From CAVVIO01 sp963748095 (GTDB lineage: Bacteria; Bacteroidota; Bacteroidia; Bacteroidales; UBA10428), in NCBI GenBank assembly GCA_963748095.1, contig CAVVIO010000035.1, positions 1-19,113 of the forward strand: a stretch of 19,113 nucleotides of DNA, in the 5' to 3' direction. This document shows, in pieces, positions 7,129 to 14,165 of this stretch. Under the pieces are notes generated by a model. The model saw only the letters and a program-made list of their open reading frames with translations. It had not been told where the DNA came from and ran no database searches. Position 1 is the first letter of the stretch, and each line of letters opens with the position of its first letter. Made by a program: the position numbers and the translations under genes.

Positions 7129-7542
7129 ATGAAAAAATCTTTCCTCTTTGCTATTGCGCTATTTGTGACATGCTTTGCATTTGCAGGTAACGCCGATCTG
7201 TTTAAAGTAGATGAGCAGGCTCTGAATAACGAATTTTCTGATTTGTCTGCGCTCGAAAGTTATGTCGTTGCCAACAATTTCGTTTCTCTGAATGAAATTG
7301 AAACAGGTAATCTGTATGATCTTTCCGGGTTAAATGTTAATTCCATGGGAGCTACTTCCAGTGCTGATTTTACGTTTCAGTGGGAAGGTTTTTTATGGGG
7401 TTTTCTGTGTTGCCCGGTTGGATTCTTTGTAATAGCGATTAACGAATCCCGGGATCACGATCAAAAGATGTCTTATTGGATTGGAGTGGCTGCCGGAGTT
7501 GTACTTTCAGCAATTACTTCACCCATATATTACCATTATTAG
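7129..7542 (+). CDS. Small exported protein with C-terminal membrane hairpin
   Basis: The 137-residue protein begins MKKSFLFAIALFVTCFAFAG, a clear Sec signal peptide cleaved near residue 20. A hydrophilic stretch (about 20-80) is rich in Leu, Asn and Ser. It is followed by FQWEGFLWGFLCCPVGFFVIAI (one hydrophobic segment), a charged turn NESRDHDQK, and a second hydrophobic segment YWIGVAAGVVLSAI. The 'GFLWGFLCCPvGFFvv.in...D...SYWiG' pattern recurs, as I recall it, in small Bacteroidota proteins with no assigned function. The frame is open back to 6985, but signal peptide and promoter both point to 7129. The next gene starts 32 bases downstream, separated only by a strong hairpin, so cotranscription is likely and may be regulated. 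Confidence 0.78.
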   Translation: MKKSFLFAIALFVTCFAFAGNADLFKVDEQALNNEFSDLSALESYVVANNFVSLNEIETGNLYDLSGLNVNSMGATSSADFTFQWEGFLWGFLCCPVGFFVIAINESRDHDQKMSYWIGVAAGVVLSAITSPIYYHY

Positions 7543-7567
7543 TGCTGACTGACAGATAAATTATTAT

Positions 7568-7622
7568 AAATCCCATGATAAATATCCGTTTCAAACTGGT
7601 AATTGTATTTATCATGGGATTT
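7568..7622 (+). promoter_or_regulatory. Perfect 17-bp stem-loop over a start codon (possible attenuator)
   Basis: The arms at 7568-7584 and 7606-7622 are exactly complementary over 17 bases, with a 21-base loop. A run of Ts (7621-7624, then GTTT) ends and follows the right arm. The left arm contains the ATG of the downstream gene (7575-7577). The RNA stem would hide that start codon, or terminate transcription between the first gene and the rest of the operon. Confidence 0.72.
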
Positions 7623-8273
7623 TTGTTTACAGGCAATTTGTATTCACAAATATTTTACAGGATAGAAGCTGATTATACAATAAAGGAAAAAAGCTCTTCC
7701 GGTTACGAAAATCTTATGATGGGAAGGGTATTTTATGATAAAAACCAACATCAGATTGTATTCAATGTTCAGTTTCCCGGGAAAGAAATTTTAATAGTAA
7801 ACGATACTGCCACCATATCTGCAAATGCCGGTACTTACAGGAAACACATGCTAGGGAGTAATCTTATCGATTTTTCAGTATTGAATCTTTTCTTAAATGG
7901 CAAACTGGAATATTTTGGATTAAACAATACACCCTTTAAACTGGAAAAGGTTGAAAAAGATGACGGGTTGGTTATCAGTACCTGGAAACTGGAAGACAAG
8001 TATGTAAACAGTCCGGTTTCCAAAATGCTTTTATCGCAAAAGGATAATAATTTATATGGATTAATAACTTTCGGGCCGAATGATGTTATTATCAGCAAAC
8101 AGATATTTTCCAATTATATTTCAGTGGATGGGATGAATTTCCCTTCAAGGATTCTGCAATTTAGTTATATGCCCGACGGCACTGAAGTTACTAAAATTAC
8201 TACCTATAAAAATGTGGTAATTAACAGTTCAAAAAATGATACGTTTTATAAATACAGGTATCAGCATAATTAG
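7575..8273 (+). CDS. Exported protein, LolA-like fold suspected
   Basis: The 232-residue protein starts with a hydrophobic signal peptide (MINIRFKLVIVFIMGFLF, then TGNLYSQ) cleaved near residue 25. The mature part is rich in beta strands with alternating hydrophobic residues: GRVFYDKNQHQIVFNVQFP, KEILIVNDTATISANAG, LEKVEKDDGLVISTWKLE, LYGLITFGPNDVII, and VDGMNFPSRILQF. This order (a 'porous' first strand, a 'y.....' substrate-facing sheet, and a late '.y.....G..fP..i' strand) resembles LolA/LolB-type lipoprotein carriers. No single diagnostic motif proves it. It is probably periplasmic. Its 3' end overlaps the next gene by 38 bases. The start codon sits inside a perfect hairpin. The fold assignment is inference. 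Confidence 0.7.
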   Translation: MINIRFKLVIVFIMGFLFTGNLYSQIFYRIEADYTIKEKSSSGYENLMMGRVFYDKNQHQIVFNVQFPGKEILIVNDTATISANAGTYRKHMLGSNLIDFSVLNLFLNGKLEYFGLNNTPFKLEKVEKDDGLVISTWKLEDKYVNSPVSKMLLSQKDNNLYGLITFGPNDVIISKQIFSNYISVDGMNFPSRILQFSYMPDGTEVTKITTYKNVVINSSKNDTFYKYRYQHN

Positions 8274-8661
8274 TATGTTGATATTGAATTGTGCCTGGTC
8301 CAATGCACAATCTTTAAAAGAGTTGAATGAATTAAAAAAGGGACCTGTTATAAACCGGGAAACTGTATATATTAAATCAGCCCGGCAATATAATTCCGAA
8401 TACGAGTGGGCTTTCGGGAAACTTTTCATTTTTTATAAAAAATTCGTATCATCACAGGATGCCAGTTCATGCAGTTTTACTCCATCCTGTTCAGAATATG
8501 CATTAATAGCAATAAAAAATGAAGGTTTATTAGAAGGTACCATCAATTTCTGGGACCGGTTTTCACGATGCAACGGGTTGTCACCCGGGAATTACCCTGT
8601 GGATAATATTCATAAAGTTCTGATAGATCCCGTTAGAGACTGGCGATATAATGAAAAATAA
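8236..8661 (+). CDS. yidD: YidD-family protein with N-terminal signal peptide
   Basis: Residues about 60-138 match YidD, the small factor linked to YidC-dependent membrane-protein insertion. The family core CSFTPSCSEYALIAIKNEG is followed by an LLEGTINFWDRFSRCNG segment and the terminal DPVRDW. All three conserved cysteines are present (C79, C85, C112), as is the arginine before the third. Ordinary YidD is about 70-100 residues, and its N-terminus is an amphipathic helix. This one is 141 residues and begins MIRFINTGISIISMLILNCA, then WSNAQ, a Sec signal with cleavage after A24 or a poor lipobox at C19. A shorter start at 8275 would leave only a stub of that signal. The gene lies away from rnpA/yidC, inside an operon of exported proteins. 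It overlaps its upstream neighbour by 38 bases and its downstream neighbour by 11. Confidence 0.88.
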   Translation: MIRFINTGISIISMLILNCAWSNAQSLKELNELKKGPVINRETVYIKSARQYNSEYEWAFGKLFIFYKKFVSSQDASSCSFTPSCSEYALIAIKNEGLLEGTINFWDRFSRCNGLSPGNYPVDNIHKVLIDPVRDWRYNEK

Positions 8662-9484
8662 AATCTTTTTAGTTTTGTTGTGGTTCACTGGTTCCGGCGT
8701 ATTTTGCCAGGAAACAGATATTTTTAATTATAATAATTCTTTGAAATATGCAAATTACCTGTACAACAATAAAGAATTCGCCCTTGCCCTGAATGAGTTT
8801 AAGAGGATTCTGTTTATCGATTCTCTGAATATTCAGGCGAATATAAAAATACACGACAGCTATATCCGGTTGGGGAAATACTCCGAAGGAATTCACTATT
8901 CCAATCAGGTTCATGCAGCATTGGTTAAAAACGACACTCTTGCAATACTTAGGGGCAAGTTGTTATTGCTGAATGGCAATTTTCCTCAGTTTAATTCTGA
9001 AATTGCCCATGACTCATTTTTGTCTCCCGGGGAATTAATTTTTCTTAAAATGTCTGAAGATGTGTTTCAAAAAAACTGGAAAAGTGCCGAAAAATCTTTG
9101 GCAGATGCCGAAAAATATCCTTATTTATCACCGTATATTCCTATTGTAAAAAAAGCAGCATCCATAAAATATAAAAAACCGGCTGTAAGCCTGATGATGT
9201 CGGCTATTGTTCCGGGTTCCGGTAAAGTATACAGCGGATATTGGAAAGATGGCCTGGTTTCTTTCTTATTTGTGGGTATTTCTGCCTGGCAATCGTACAG
9301 GGGCTTTAGTCAGAAAGGTGTAAGCAGCGTATACAGCTGGATAATGGGAGGTATCAGCTTATCGTTCTACTCGGGAAATATTTACGGATCGGTAAAAGCC
9401 GCTAATAAAAAGAACTATGAACTCAATCACGCGATACTCGATGATTATAAAGAAGCTTTTATTTCTACTTACAGCAGTTATTAG
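8651..9484 (+). CDS. Exported TPR-like protein with PGSGK membrane hairpin (paralogue A)
   Basis: The 277-residue protein has a signal peptide (MKNKIFLVLLWFTGSGVFCQ). TPR-like helical repeats lie around residues 30-160: YANYLYNNKEFALALNEFKRIL, a second helix pair AILRGKLLLLNGNF, and later helices ending near EKYP. A hydrophobic C-terminal module starts at AVSLMMSAIVPGSGKVYSG (PGSGK at residues 188-192) and runs through two or three membrane segments to about 255. This PGxGxxYxG turn followed by helices resembles the TM2/DUF5683-type membrane hairpin. The next gene encodes the same architecture. The function is unknown; TPRs suggest partner binding in the periplasm next to the membrane. The start overlaps the end of yidD by 11 bases, typical of translational coupling. 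Confidence 0.8.
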   Translation: MKNKIFLVLLWFTGSGVFCQETDIFNYNNSLKYANYLYNNKEFALALNEFKRILFIDSLNIQANIKIHDSYIRLGKYSEGIHYSNQVHAALVKNDTLAILRGKLLLLNGNFPQFNSEIAHDSFLSPGELIFLKMSEDVFQKNWKSAEKSLADAEKYPYLSPYIPIVKKAASIKYKKPAVSLMMSAIVPGSGKVYSGYWKDGLVSFLFVGISAWQSYRGFSQKGVSSVYSWIMGGISLSFYSGNIYGSVKAANKKNYELNHAILDDYKEAFISTYSSY

Positions 9485-10301
9485 CCTGGGTTTAACAGTA
9501 CACGCACAAACGCTTACCCAGACATATACTCATGCGAAAGCGCTTTATTTGAATGGAGAATACGAAGATGCAATTTCGGAACTGAGACGTGTACTTTTTT
9601 TTGAAAATAATTCAGATCCTGAAGCATGTTTGATGCTCGGTAATTGCTACCGCAGCATGCAGAATAATGATAAATCGCTTTATTATTATAATCTGGCATA
9701 TCATCTTTTTTCATCCGACAGCATGAAACTGCAGACCAAATTCAGTATTATTTCGCTTTATTTAATTTCTGATGAACCCAATTATTCATTGACCCAGCTA
9801 TTTTCCCTTCCGGATAATTTGGATTCTTCAAATTTACGGAGGAAGAATTTTTATTCGGCCCTGGCTTGTTACCAGACCAAGGAATACAATTTATCCCGTG
9901 ATTATTTAATAAAAGCATTGGGATATCCCGGTAAGAAAATTGAAAACAGTGTTGATTCCATCTTTAACCTTGCAGTAAAAAACAATAAGTTTAATGTGTA
10001 TTTACCCATGTTATTAAGTATTATTCCGGGTATGGGCCAGCTTTACCTTGGGGAGTACGAAGCTTCGGCGAACTCATTGATGTTAACCGGATTTCTTGCT
10101 GGTTTATACATAATTGCCATTCAAAACCTTACCCGGTTAGATGCAGTTTTATCTGTACTGCCCTGGTTTGAGCGTTACTATCAGGGTGGGCTTTTGCAGG
10201 CAAAAGAGTTGGCCGTTAAAAAGAAAAAGAGAAAGGACGATGCATATTATAATGCACTCATTGATATGTATGCTAATCAGATTTATTCATCAACCTATTG
10301 A
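9441..10301 (+). CDS. Exported TPR-like protein with PGMGQ membrane hairpin (paralogue B)
   Basis: The 286-residue protein is a paralogue of the preceding gene. From the ATG at 9441 it has the signal peptide MIIKKLLFLLTAVISLGLTV ending HAQ, then TPR-like repeats (AKALYLNGEYEDAISELRRVL, LGNCYRSMQNNDKSLYYYN, ALACYQTKEYNLSRDYLIKAL). The hydrophobic module begins SIIPGMGQLYLGEYEASANSL (PGMGQ at 196-200), followed by membrane segments to about 250 and a basic patch KKKKRKD. An upstream ATG at 9417 is in frame, but 9441 gives a conventional signal peptide. The gene overlaps the previous one by 44 bases. It is the last gene of the operon; I see no strong terminator in the 218 bases that follow. The function is unknown. 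Confidence 0.8.
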   Translation: MIIKKLLFLLTAVISLGLTVHAQTLTQTYTHAKALYLNGEYEDAISELRRVLFFENNSDPEACLMLGNCYRSMQNNDKSLYYYNLAYHLFSSDSMKLQTKFSIISLYLISDEPNYSLTQLFSLPDNLDSSNLRRKNFYSALACYQTKEYNLSRDYLIKALGYPGKKIENSVDSIFNLAVKNNKFNVYLPMLLSIIPGMGQLYLGEYEASANSLMLTGFLAGLYIIAIQNLTRLDAVLSVLPWFERYYQGGLLQAKELAVKKKKRKDDAYYNALIDMYANQIYSSTY

Positions 10302-10438
10302 ACAGAAAACAAATAAGATAATAGCAAAAAGCGACCAGATACCATTTCTTTGTATTAAATTAAATCATTACATTTAAAACTTTCCCGATCCGGCAAGAAT
10401 AGTGTATATTGTACGGACTAACAAGAATTTAACTATTA

Positions 10439-10467
10439 TTGACAACTTGCATTACAACAAGTATAAA
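10439..10467 (+). promoter_or_regulatory. TTGACA-N17-TATAAA sequence upstream of the GH26 gene
   Basis: This segment matches the sigma-70 type promoter of Proteobacteria at almost every position (TTGACA at 10439-10444, TATAAA at 10462-10467, 17-base spacer). It is correctly placed about 50 bases before the ATG at 10520. The primary sigma factor of Bacteroidota normally reads a different motif, so its use here is uncertain. Confidence 0.3.
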
Positions 10468-10519
10468 TGAACAGATAAGGAATGGTAAATCAGATAAGCA
10501 ACCTCAAATAATATGAATT

Positions 10520-12064
10520 ATGAATTTTAAAAAAAGGTATTTTTTTCTGACAATGGTGCTATTGTCAATATTTTTACTCCCTTCTTTTGGACAGGGACAA
10601 CAGATAGATCCTGTTACGCCAAATGCTTCTCCCGAAGCCAGGGCTTTACTCAAATATATTCAGAGCCTGAGTGGTAAGCATATTTTAACCGGTCAGCATA
10701 ATTATCCGGCAACGGGAGATACCAATACAATGTTTGCTGCCAATTACATTGGGGAAACTCCGGTAGTATGGAGTCAGGATTTTGGTTTTTCAAGAGATGG
10801 AGATAAGGATTCTTATCTTTCGAGGCCTGAAATTATTAAGGAAGCTATCCGTCAGTATAAGAAGGGAGCCATTGTCGATTTATGCTGGCATGCTGTTCCG
10901 CCCACAGCCGATGAACCTGTTACTTTCCAGCCCCTTCCCGGAGCTGATCCGTTACATTTGGCGAGTGTGCAGGGAAAGCTTACGGATCAGCAGTTTAAAG
11001 ATTTGCTGACTCCAGGAACCGAATTGCATAAACACTGGGAGAAACAGGTTGACGTTATTGCATCGTACCTGAAACAATTGCAGGATGCAAAAGTACCTGT
11101 ACTCTGGAGACCTTATCACGAGATGAACGGCAACTGGTTCTGGTGGGGTGGCCGTTACGAAGGGAAATATACTACTGCAGCTCTGTACCGGCAGATATTC
11201 GACAGGATGGTAAATTATCATAAACTTAACAACCTGATCTGGATATGGAGTGTTGACAGACCAACTCAGCCAGGCAGGGAATTTGAAAACTATTACCCCG
11301 GCGATAAATACCTGGATATTCTGGCCCTTGATGTTTACGGAAATGATTTCAGTCAGTCCTATTACGATGGATTAATGGCGCTGTCGAAAGGCAAGCCTGT
11401 TACCCTGGCTGAAGTAGGGAATCCTCCTTCTTTACAAATACTCGATAACCAGCCGAATTGGGTGTTTTGGGTAGTTTGGGCAGATATGGTGAGGAATACT
11501 CCTTATTCAGAATATCAAAAATTAATCGCCGACCCGCGTGTTTTGTTCATGGAAGATCAGGCTTATATTGATGGTACAAAACAATACCGCATTGCCTGTG
11601 GTCTCGAACCGCTGACATTTAACAGGGCAGTTGATTTTTCCGGTAAATGGAAACTGAATGAATGCGAGAGTAATATACCGGATCCGGGACAAACAGAAGC
11701 ACCTGCTAAGATGGTTATTGTCCAGAAGGATAATAATCTGAACATTAAATCCTTTTCCATTGTGGAATGGTCGCGTAATGATGCAGTGACCGATCAGACT
11801 CTTATACTGGACGGTACGGATAACAAATCAACAGTATTCAATAATGTTCCCCGTATTCAAAACGCAAACTGGAGTCCTCAGAAAGACACATTAACAATCG
11901 ATTCAAAAGTTACTTTCGATTATGGAGGTAATACAAGAGAGATGAAAGCACAGGATGTATGGACCTTGCAGCGGATGGGGGGAAGGCTGGTTATTTATAA
12001 ATCTGCTGAAGGAAACAGGATGGGTGAAAAAAGAACAACAACTTTGGTTTACAATAAGCAATAA
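10520..12064 (+). CDS. Glycoside hydrolase family 26 enzyme, probable beta-mannanase, with C-terminal beta domain
   Basis: The 514-residue protein is predicted to cleave internal bonds in beta-1,4-mannan outside the inner membrane. It has a signal peptide (MNFKKRYFFLTMVLLSIFLL, then PSFGQG). A GH26 (beta/alpha)8 domain follows at about residues 35-360: GKHILTGQHNY, VDLCWHAVPP with the conserved His at H124, LWRPYHEMNGNWFWWG with acid/base E201, and VTLAEVG with nucleophile E298. WVFWVVWADM near the end of the barrel is also typical. Residues about 370-514 form an extra beta-rich domain starting FSGKWKLNECESN and ending in TTTLVYNKQ, perhaps lipocalin-like or carbohydrate-related. The mature N-terminus lacks a lipobox Cys, and there is no T9SS tail, so it is periplasmic or released. 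No SusC/SusD pair is nearby. Some GH26 enzymes attack other beta-glycans, so the substrate is an inference. Confidence 0.92.
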   Translation: MNFKKRYFFLTMVLLSIFLLPSFGQGQQIDPVTPNASPEARALLKYIQSLSGKHILTGQHNYPATGDTNTMFAANYIGETPVVWSQDFGFSRDGDKDSYLSRPEIIKEAIRQYKKGAIVDLCWHAVPPTADEPVTFQPLPGADPLHLASVQGKLTDQQFKDLLTPGTELHKHWEKQVDVIASYLKQLQDAKVPVLWRPYHEMNGNWFWWGGRYEGKYTTAALYRQIFDRMVNYHKLNNLIWIWSVDRPTQPGREFENYYPGDKYLDILALDVYGNDFSQSYYDGLMALSKGKPVTLAEVGNPPSLQILDNQPNWVFWVVWADMVRNTPYSEYQKLIADPRVLFMEDQAYIDGTKQYRIACGLEPLTFNRAVDFSGKWKLNECESNIPDPGQTEAPAKMVIVQKDNNLNIKSFSIVEWSRNDAVTDQTLILDGTDNKSTVFNNVPRIQNANWSPQKDTLTIDSKVTFDYGGNTREMKAQDVWTLQRMGGRLVIYKSAEGNRMGEKRTTTLVYNKQ

Positions 12065-12072
12065 AATAGAAT

Positions 12073-12112
12073 TCCGGCATATGACTCTTTCATTCATATG
12101 TCGGATTTTTTT
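12073..12112 (+). terminator. Strong intrinsic terminator between convergent genes
   Basis: The arms at 12073-12084 and 12094-12105 pair over 12 positions (one G-U), with a 9-base loop, and are followed by seven Ts. It lies 9 bases after the GH26 stop. The hairpin also lies 50-90 bases beyond the stop of the minus-strand gene and may serve it weakly. Confidence 0.88.
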
Positions 12113-12161
12113 ATATTATACCCCTATTAAAATGACTTACAGTTTTTGATTTATCCGAAAG

Positions 12162-13082
12162 CTATTCCTTTACCGGTTTATTTACATTTCCAAAAGGGAT
12201 GGTAATTCCAAGCCATGGTATAACAAAAGATATTCCGGAATCTTGTATGGAAGGTAAGATCAGCCCGTAATCAATGCTTACCCTCTTCACAAAAGAACGA
12301 CCTCCCAACATTATAAGTACAAGATTATCGCCCGAAAGGACCATCAGATAGTTTTCGGTAATAAGATATGTTCTGGGACTTACCCGGATCATTCCGCTTA
12401 GGTTTATGGTTGGGACATCGGACCATCCGTTACTGCCTGAATAGCTATAACCCAATCCAAGACTGAAGTTTTTATCCCTCGAACCAGCGGTAATAATTCC
12501 GTATGCCAATCCGGCCGTACCTTCGTTATCTCCTAATAGTGATGTAATCATTGCCCCGGCGCCGATATTGAGTTTATTTTCAATTACCGGGAATGAAAAT
12601 TTTGGTGTTAACCAGACCGGGACAAAATCTGCACCAAACAGAAATGTGGGAATAGTACCAAATCCCACAGAAAAATAATTTGTTACTCCTACACTTAACT
12701 GGTTAAACAATACCCATATATTCTGGTAATAGGCTTCTCCTTTTTTAAGTCCGTATCCGTTCGGCGCCCACATATATCGTGCTGCCTGTGGATTTTCCAT
12801 CCAGAGTTTCCCGTTAATATACCTTTTCCTGTCAATACGTTCCATATTTTTTATATACTTTCTCCTGATTACCAGCGAGTCTATTTCAGCTGTTTTCACA
12901 ACAATTACAGAACTATCCTTTCTGATAATGTTGCCTGAATACTCGTTGCCATCGGTTGTACTTATGTGATATATATTCAGTGAATCAAGAGGTTCCTGTG
13001 CATAGTTGGCAGAAATGGCAAAAAATAGAAACAGAATAATACCATATTGCCTTGCACATGACTTTAATGGTTTTGTTTTCAT
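12162..13082 (-). CDS. Outer-membrane beta-barrel protein with N-terminal Sm-like domain, unknown role
   Basis: The 306-residue protein has a signal peptide (hydrophobic core IILFLFFAISA, then NYAQ, ending near residue 29). Residues about 35-85 form a small beta domain (IYHISTTDGNEYSGNIIRK, DSLVIRRKYIKNMERI) of a type that precedes barrels in Bacteroidota. From about 120 onwards, alternating amphipathic strands rich in Gly and aromatic residues run to the end (LSVGVTNYFSVGFGTIP, FSLGLGYSYSGSNG, LVLIMLGGRSF, WLGITIPFG). This is consistent with a small porin-like or PorT-like barrel of 10-12 strands. There is no T9SS tail. It is convergent with the GH26 gene and shares its terminator region. 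No function can be assigned from sequence. Confidence 0.75.
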   Translation of the reverse strand: MKTKPLKSCARQYGIILFLFFAISANYAQEPLDSLNIYHISTTDGNEYSGNIIRKDSSVIVVKTAEIDSLVIRRKYIKNMERIDRKRYINGKLWMENPQAARYMWAPNGYGLKKGEAYYQNIWVLFNQLSVGVTNYFSVGFGTIPTFLFGADFVPVWLTPKFSFPVIENKLNIGAGAMITSLLGDNEGTAGLAYGIITAGSRDKNFSLGLGYSYSGSNGWSDVPTINLSGMIRVSPRTYLITENYLMVLSGDNLVLIMLGGRSFVKRVSIDYGLILPSIQDSGISFVIPWLGITIPFGNVNKPVKE

Positions 13083-13540
13083 TAGTATAAGGTTTGATTT
13101 AGTAAGTACAAGTTAGGTAATATGTTTATTAAAGCAAATTCATTATTTGCAAAATGTTTTGAAGTCATTCAAAGAAAAAATATAATTCCGGCATCTTTTA
13201 ATTATTGTAATTGACTTTTTTGATGTCTTTTTTTTCTAAATTTAATTTCGAATTAATTTTTATAAGTATATGTAAACAGGTAATAATTTATTTTTCATGC
13301 AATCATTCAGGGAAAGTAAGCAGGATTATGGAGATTTGATTCCATATCAATATTATCAAAACTTCTAAAATATAGTATTTCATTTTTTATGGGTAGGACA
13401 GGGGTATTAATTTGTTTATTATTAAGATATCGTTTATATTTAATGCCGGGATTGCTGGAGGAACAAAAGTAATTTATCAGATCTGACGGGATTAATGAAT
13501 TGAATATTTCAACCGGAAACTTCTAATAATAATTCATAAT
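13083..13540. other. Non-coding gap between divergent genes
   Basis: I see no gene. The region must contain the promoters of the minus-strand barrel gene and the plus-strand membrane gene. A 6-bp hairpin GCAAAT-tcatt-ATTTGC lies at 13134-13150. I found no full promoter consensus match on either strand. Confidence 0.45.
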
Positions 13541-13861
13541 ATGACCAATGACATTTTAATAGCCTTACTAATTGGAATAATAGCCGGAATTATTGATGTA
13601 ATTCCAATGATTATCCAAAAACTTGAGAAAACTGCCAATATCTCGGCATTTGTGCATTATGTGGTACTGGGGCTCATCATTCCGTTCGTTGACTGGGGAA
13701 TACCACCCTGGATCAAAGGAATGATAATTGCCGAGTTAACAGCACTGCCTGTAATGATTATCGTTATACCAAAGGACAAAAAAGCATTGATCCCTATGAT
13801 TTTATTTGCAGCAATTCTCGGCGCAGGGATTGGTATTGCAGGAGCAAAATTTATTGGGTAA
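13541..13861 (+). CDS. Small four-helix membrane protein, unknown function
   Basis: The 106-residue protein is almost entirely hydrophobic. Predicted helices lie at about 5-24 (ILIALLIGIIAGIIDVIPMI), 35-52 (FVHYVVLGLIIPFV), 60-78 (KGMIIAELTALPVMIIVI) and 85-104 (LIPMILFAAILGAGIGIAG). Polar positions inside the helices include Asp19, followed by Val-Ile-Pro, an Asp in helix 2 (VDWGIPPW), and Glu in helix 3 (AELTALP). These resemble the conserved charged positions of small transport or quality-control proteins, but I do not recognise the family. It stands alone between two non-coding stretches, and a large palindromic element begins 13 bases after its stop. Confidence 0.7.
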   Translation: MTNDILIALLIGIIAGIIDVIPMIIQKLEKTANISAFVHYVVLGLIIPFVDWGIPPWIKGMIIAELTALPVMIIVIPKDKKALIPMILFAAILGAGIGIAGAKFIG

Positions 13862-13874
13862 AACGGGAAATTTT

Positions 13875-14025
13875 AATTAGTGTCGGCAAGAAAAATTCAT
13901 TTTCCGCGTTACGCTTGTCAGAATATTCCTCATTTACATTAGTAAACTGCGGATTTTCTGACTTCGCAAGCCTTGAAAATGAACTTTTCTTATCCAACAC
14001 CGGACTTTTCGGGCAAGCACTAATT
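13875..14025. repeat. 151-bp palindromic element (MITE- or REP-like)
   Basis: The segment is bounded by AATTAGTG (13875-13882) and its complement CACTAATT (14018-14025). Inside, 13880-13904 pairs with 13975-14000 (roughly 21 of 26 positions), 13917-13929 with 13951-13962, and TTTAC (13933-13937) with GTAAA (13942-13946). The whole can fold into one long interrupted hairpin with a 4-base tip. The base composition is richer in CG dinucleotides than the surrounding spacers. It lies between two genes that face each other. This structure is typical of mobile or repeated palindromic elements, but a second copy is not present in this window. Confidence 0.7.
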
Positions 14026-14071
14026 ATAACGCTGTATTATAATACGGCTTTAAAAAATATAACTAATCATA

Positions 14072-14165
14072 CAAGGAGGCGTTAGATGACCGGAAAGATA
14101 TCCGGATGGCAGAAGAATATCCAGGTAATGTAAATTTCAACGCAAAAAGTGCTCCTTGCTTTTTT
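14072..14165 (+). terminator. Possible hairpin with T tract, and tiny ORF, before the minus-strand gene
   Basis: CAAGGAG at 14072-14078 pairs with CTCCTTG at 14152-14158, which is followed by TTTTTT on the plus strand. Between them lies AGGAGG (14074-14079), 6 bases before an ATG at 14086 that opens a 15-codon frame ending at 14133. The stem would hide the Shine-Dalgarno sequence. The long loop makes this a weak terminator candidate. I do not claim the 15-codon frame as a gene. Confidence 0.3.

Noticed and set aside
10141..10377. Plus-strand 78-residue frame at the end of the second TPR paralogue
   Set aside because: It overlaps the TPR gene in another frame and has a biased, domain-free sequence.
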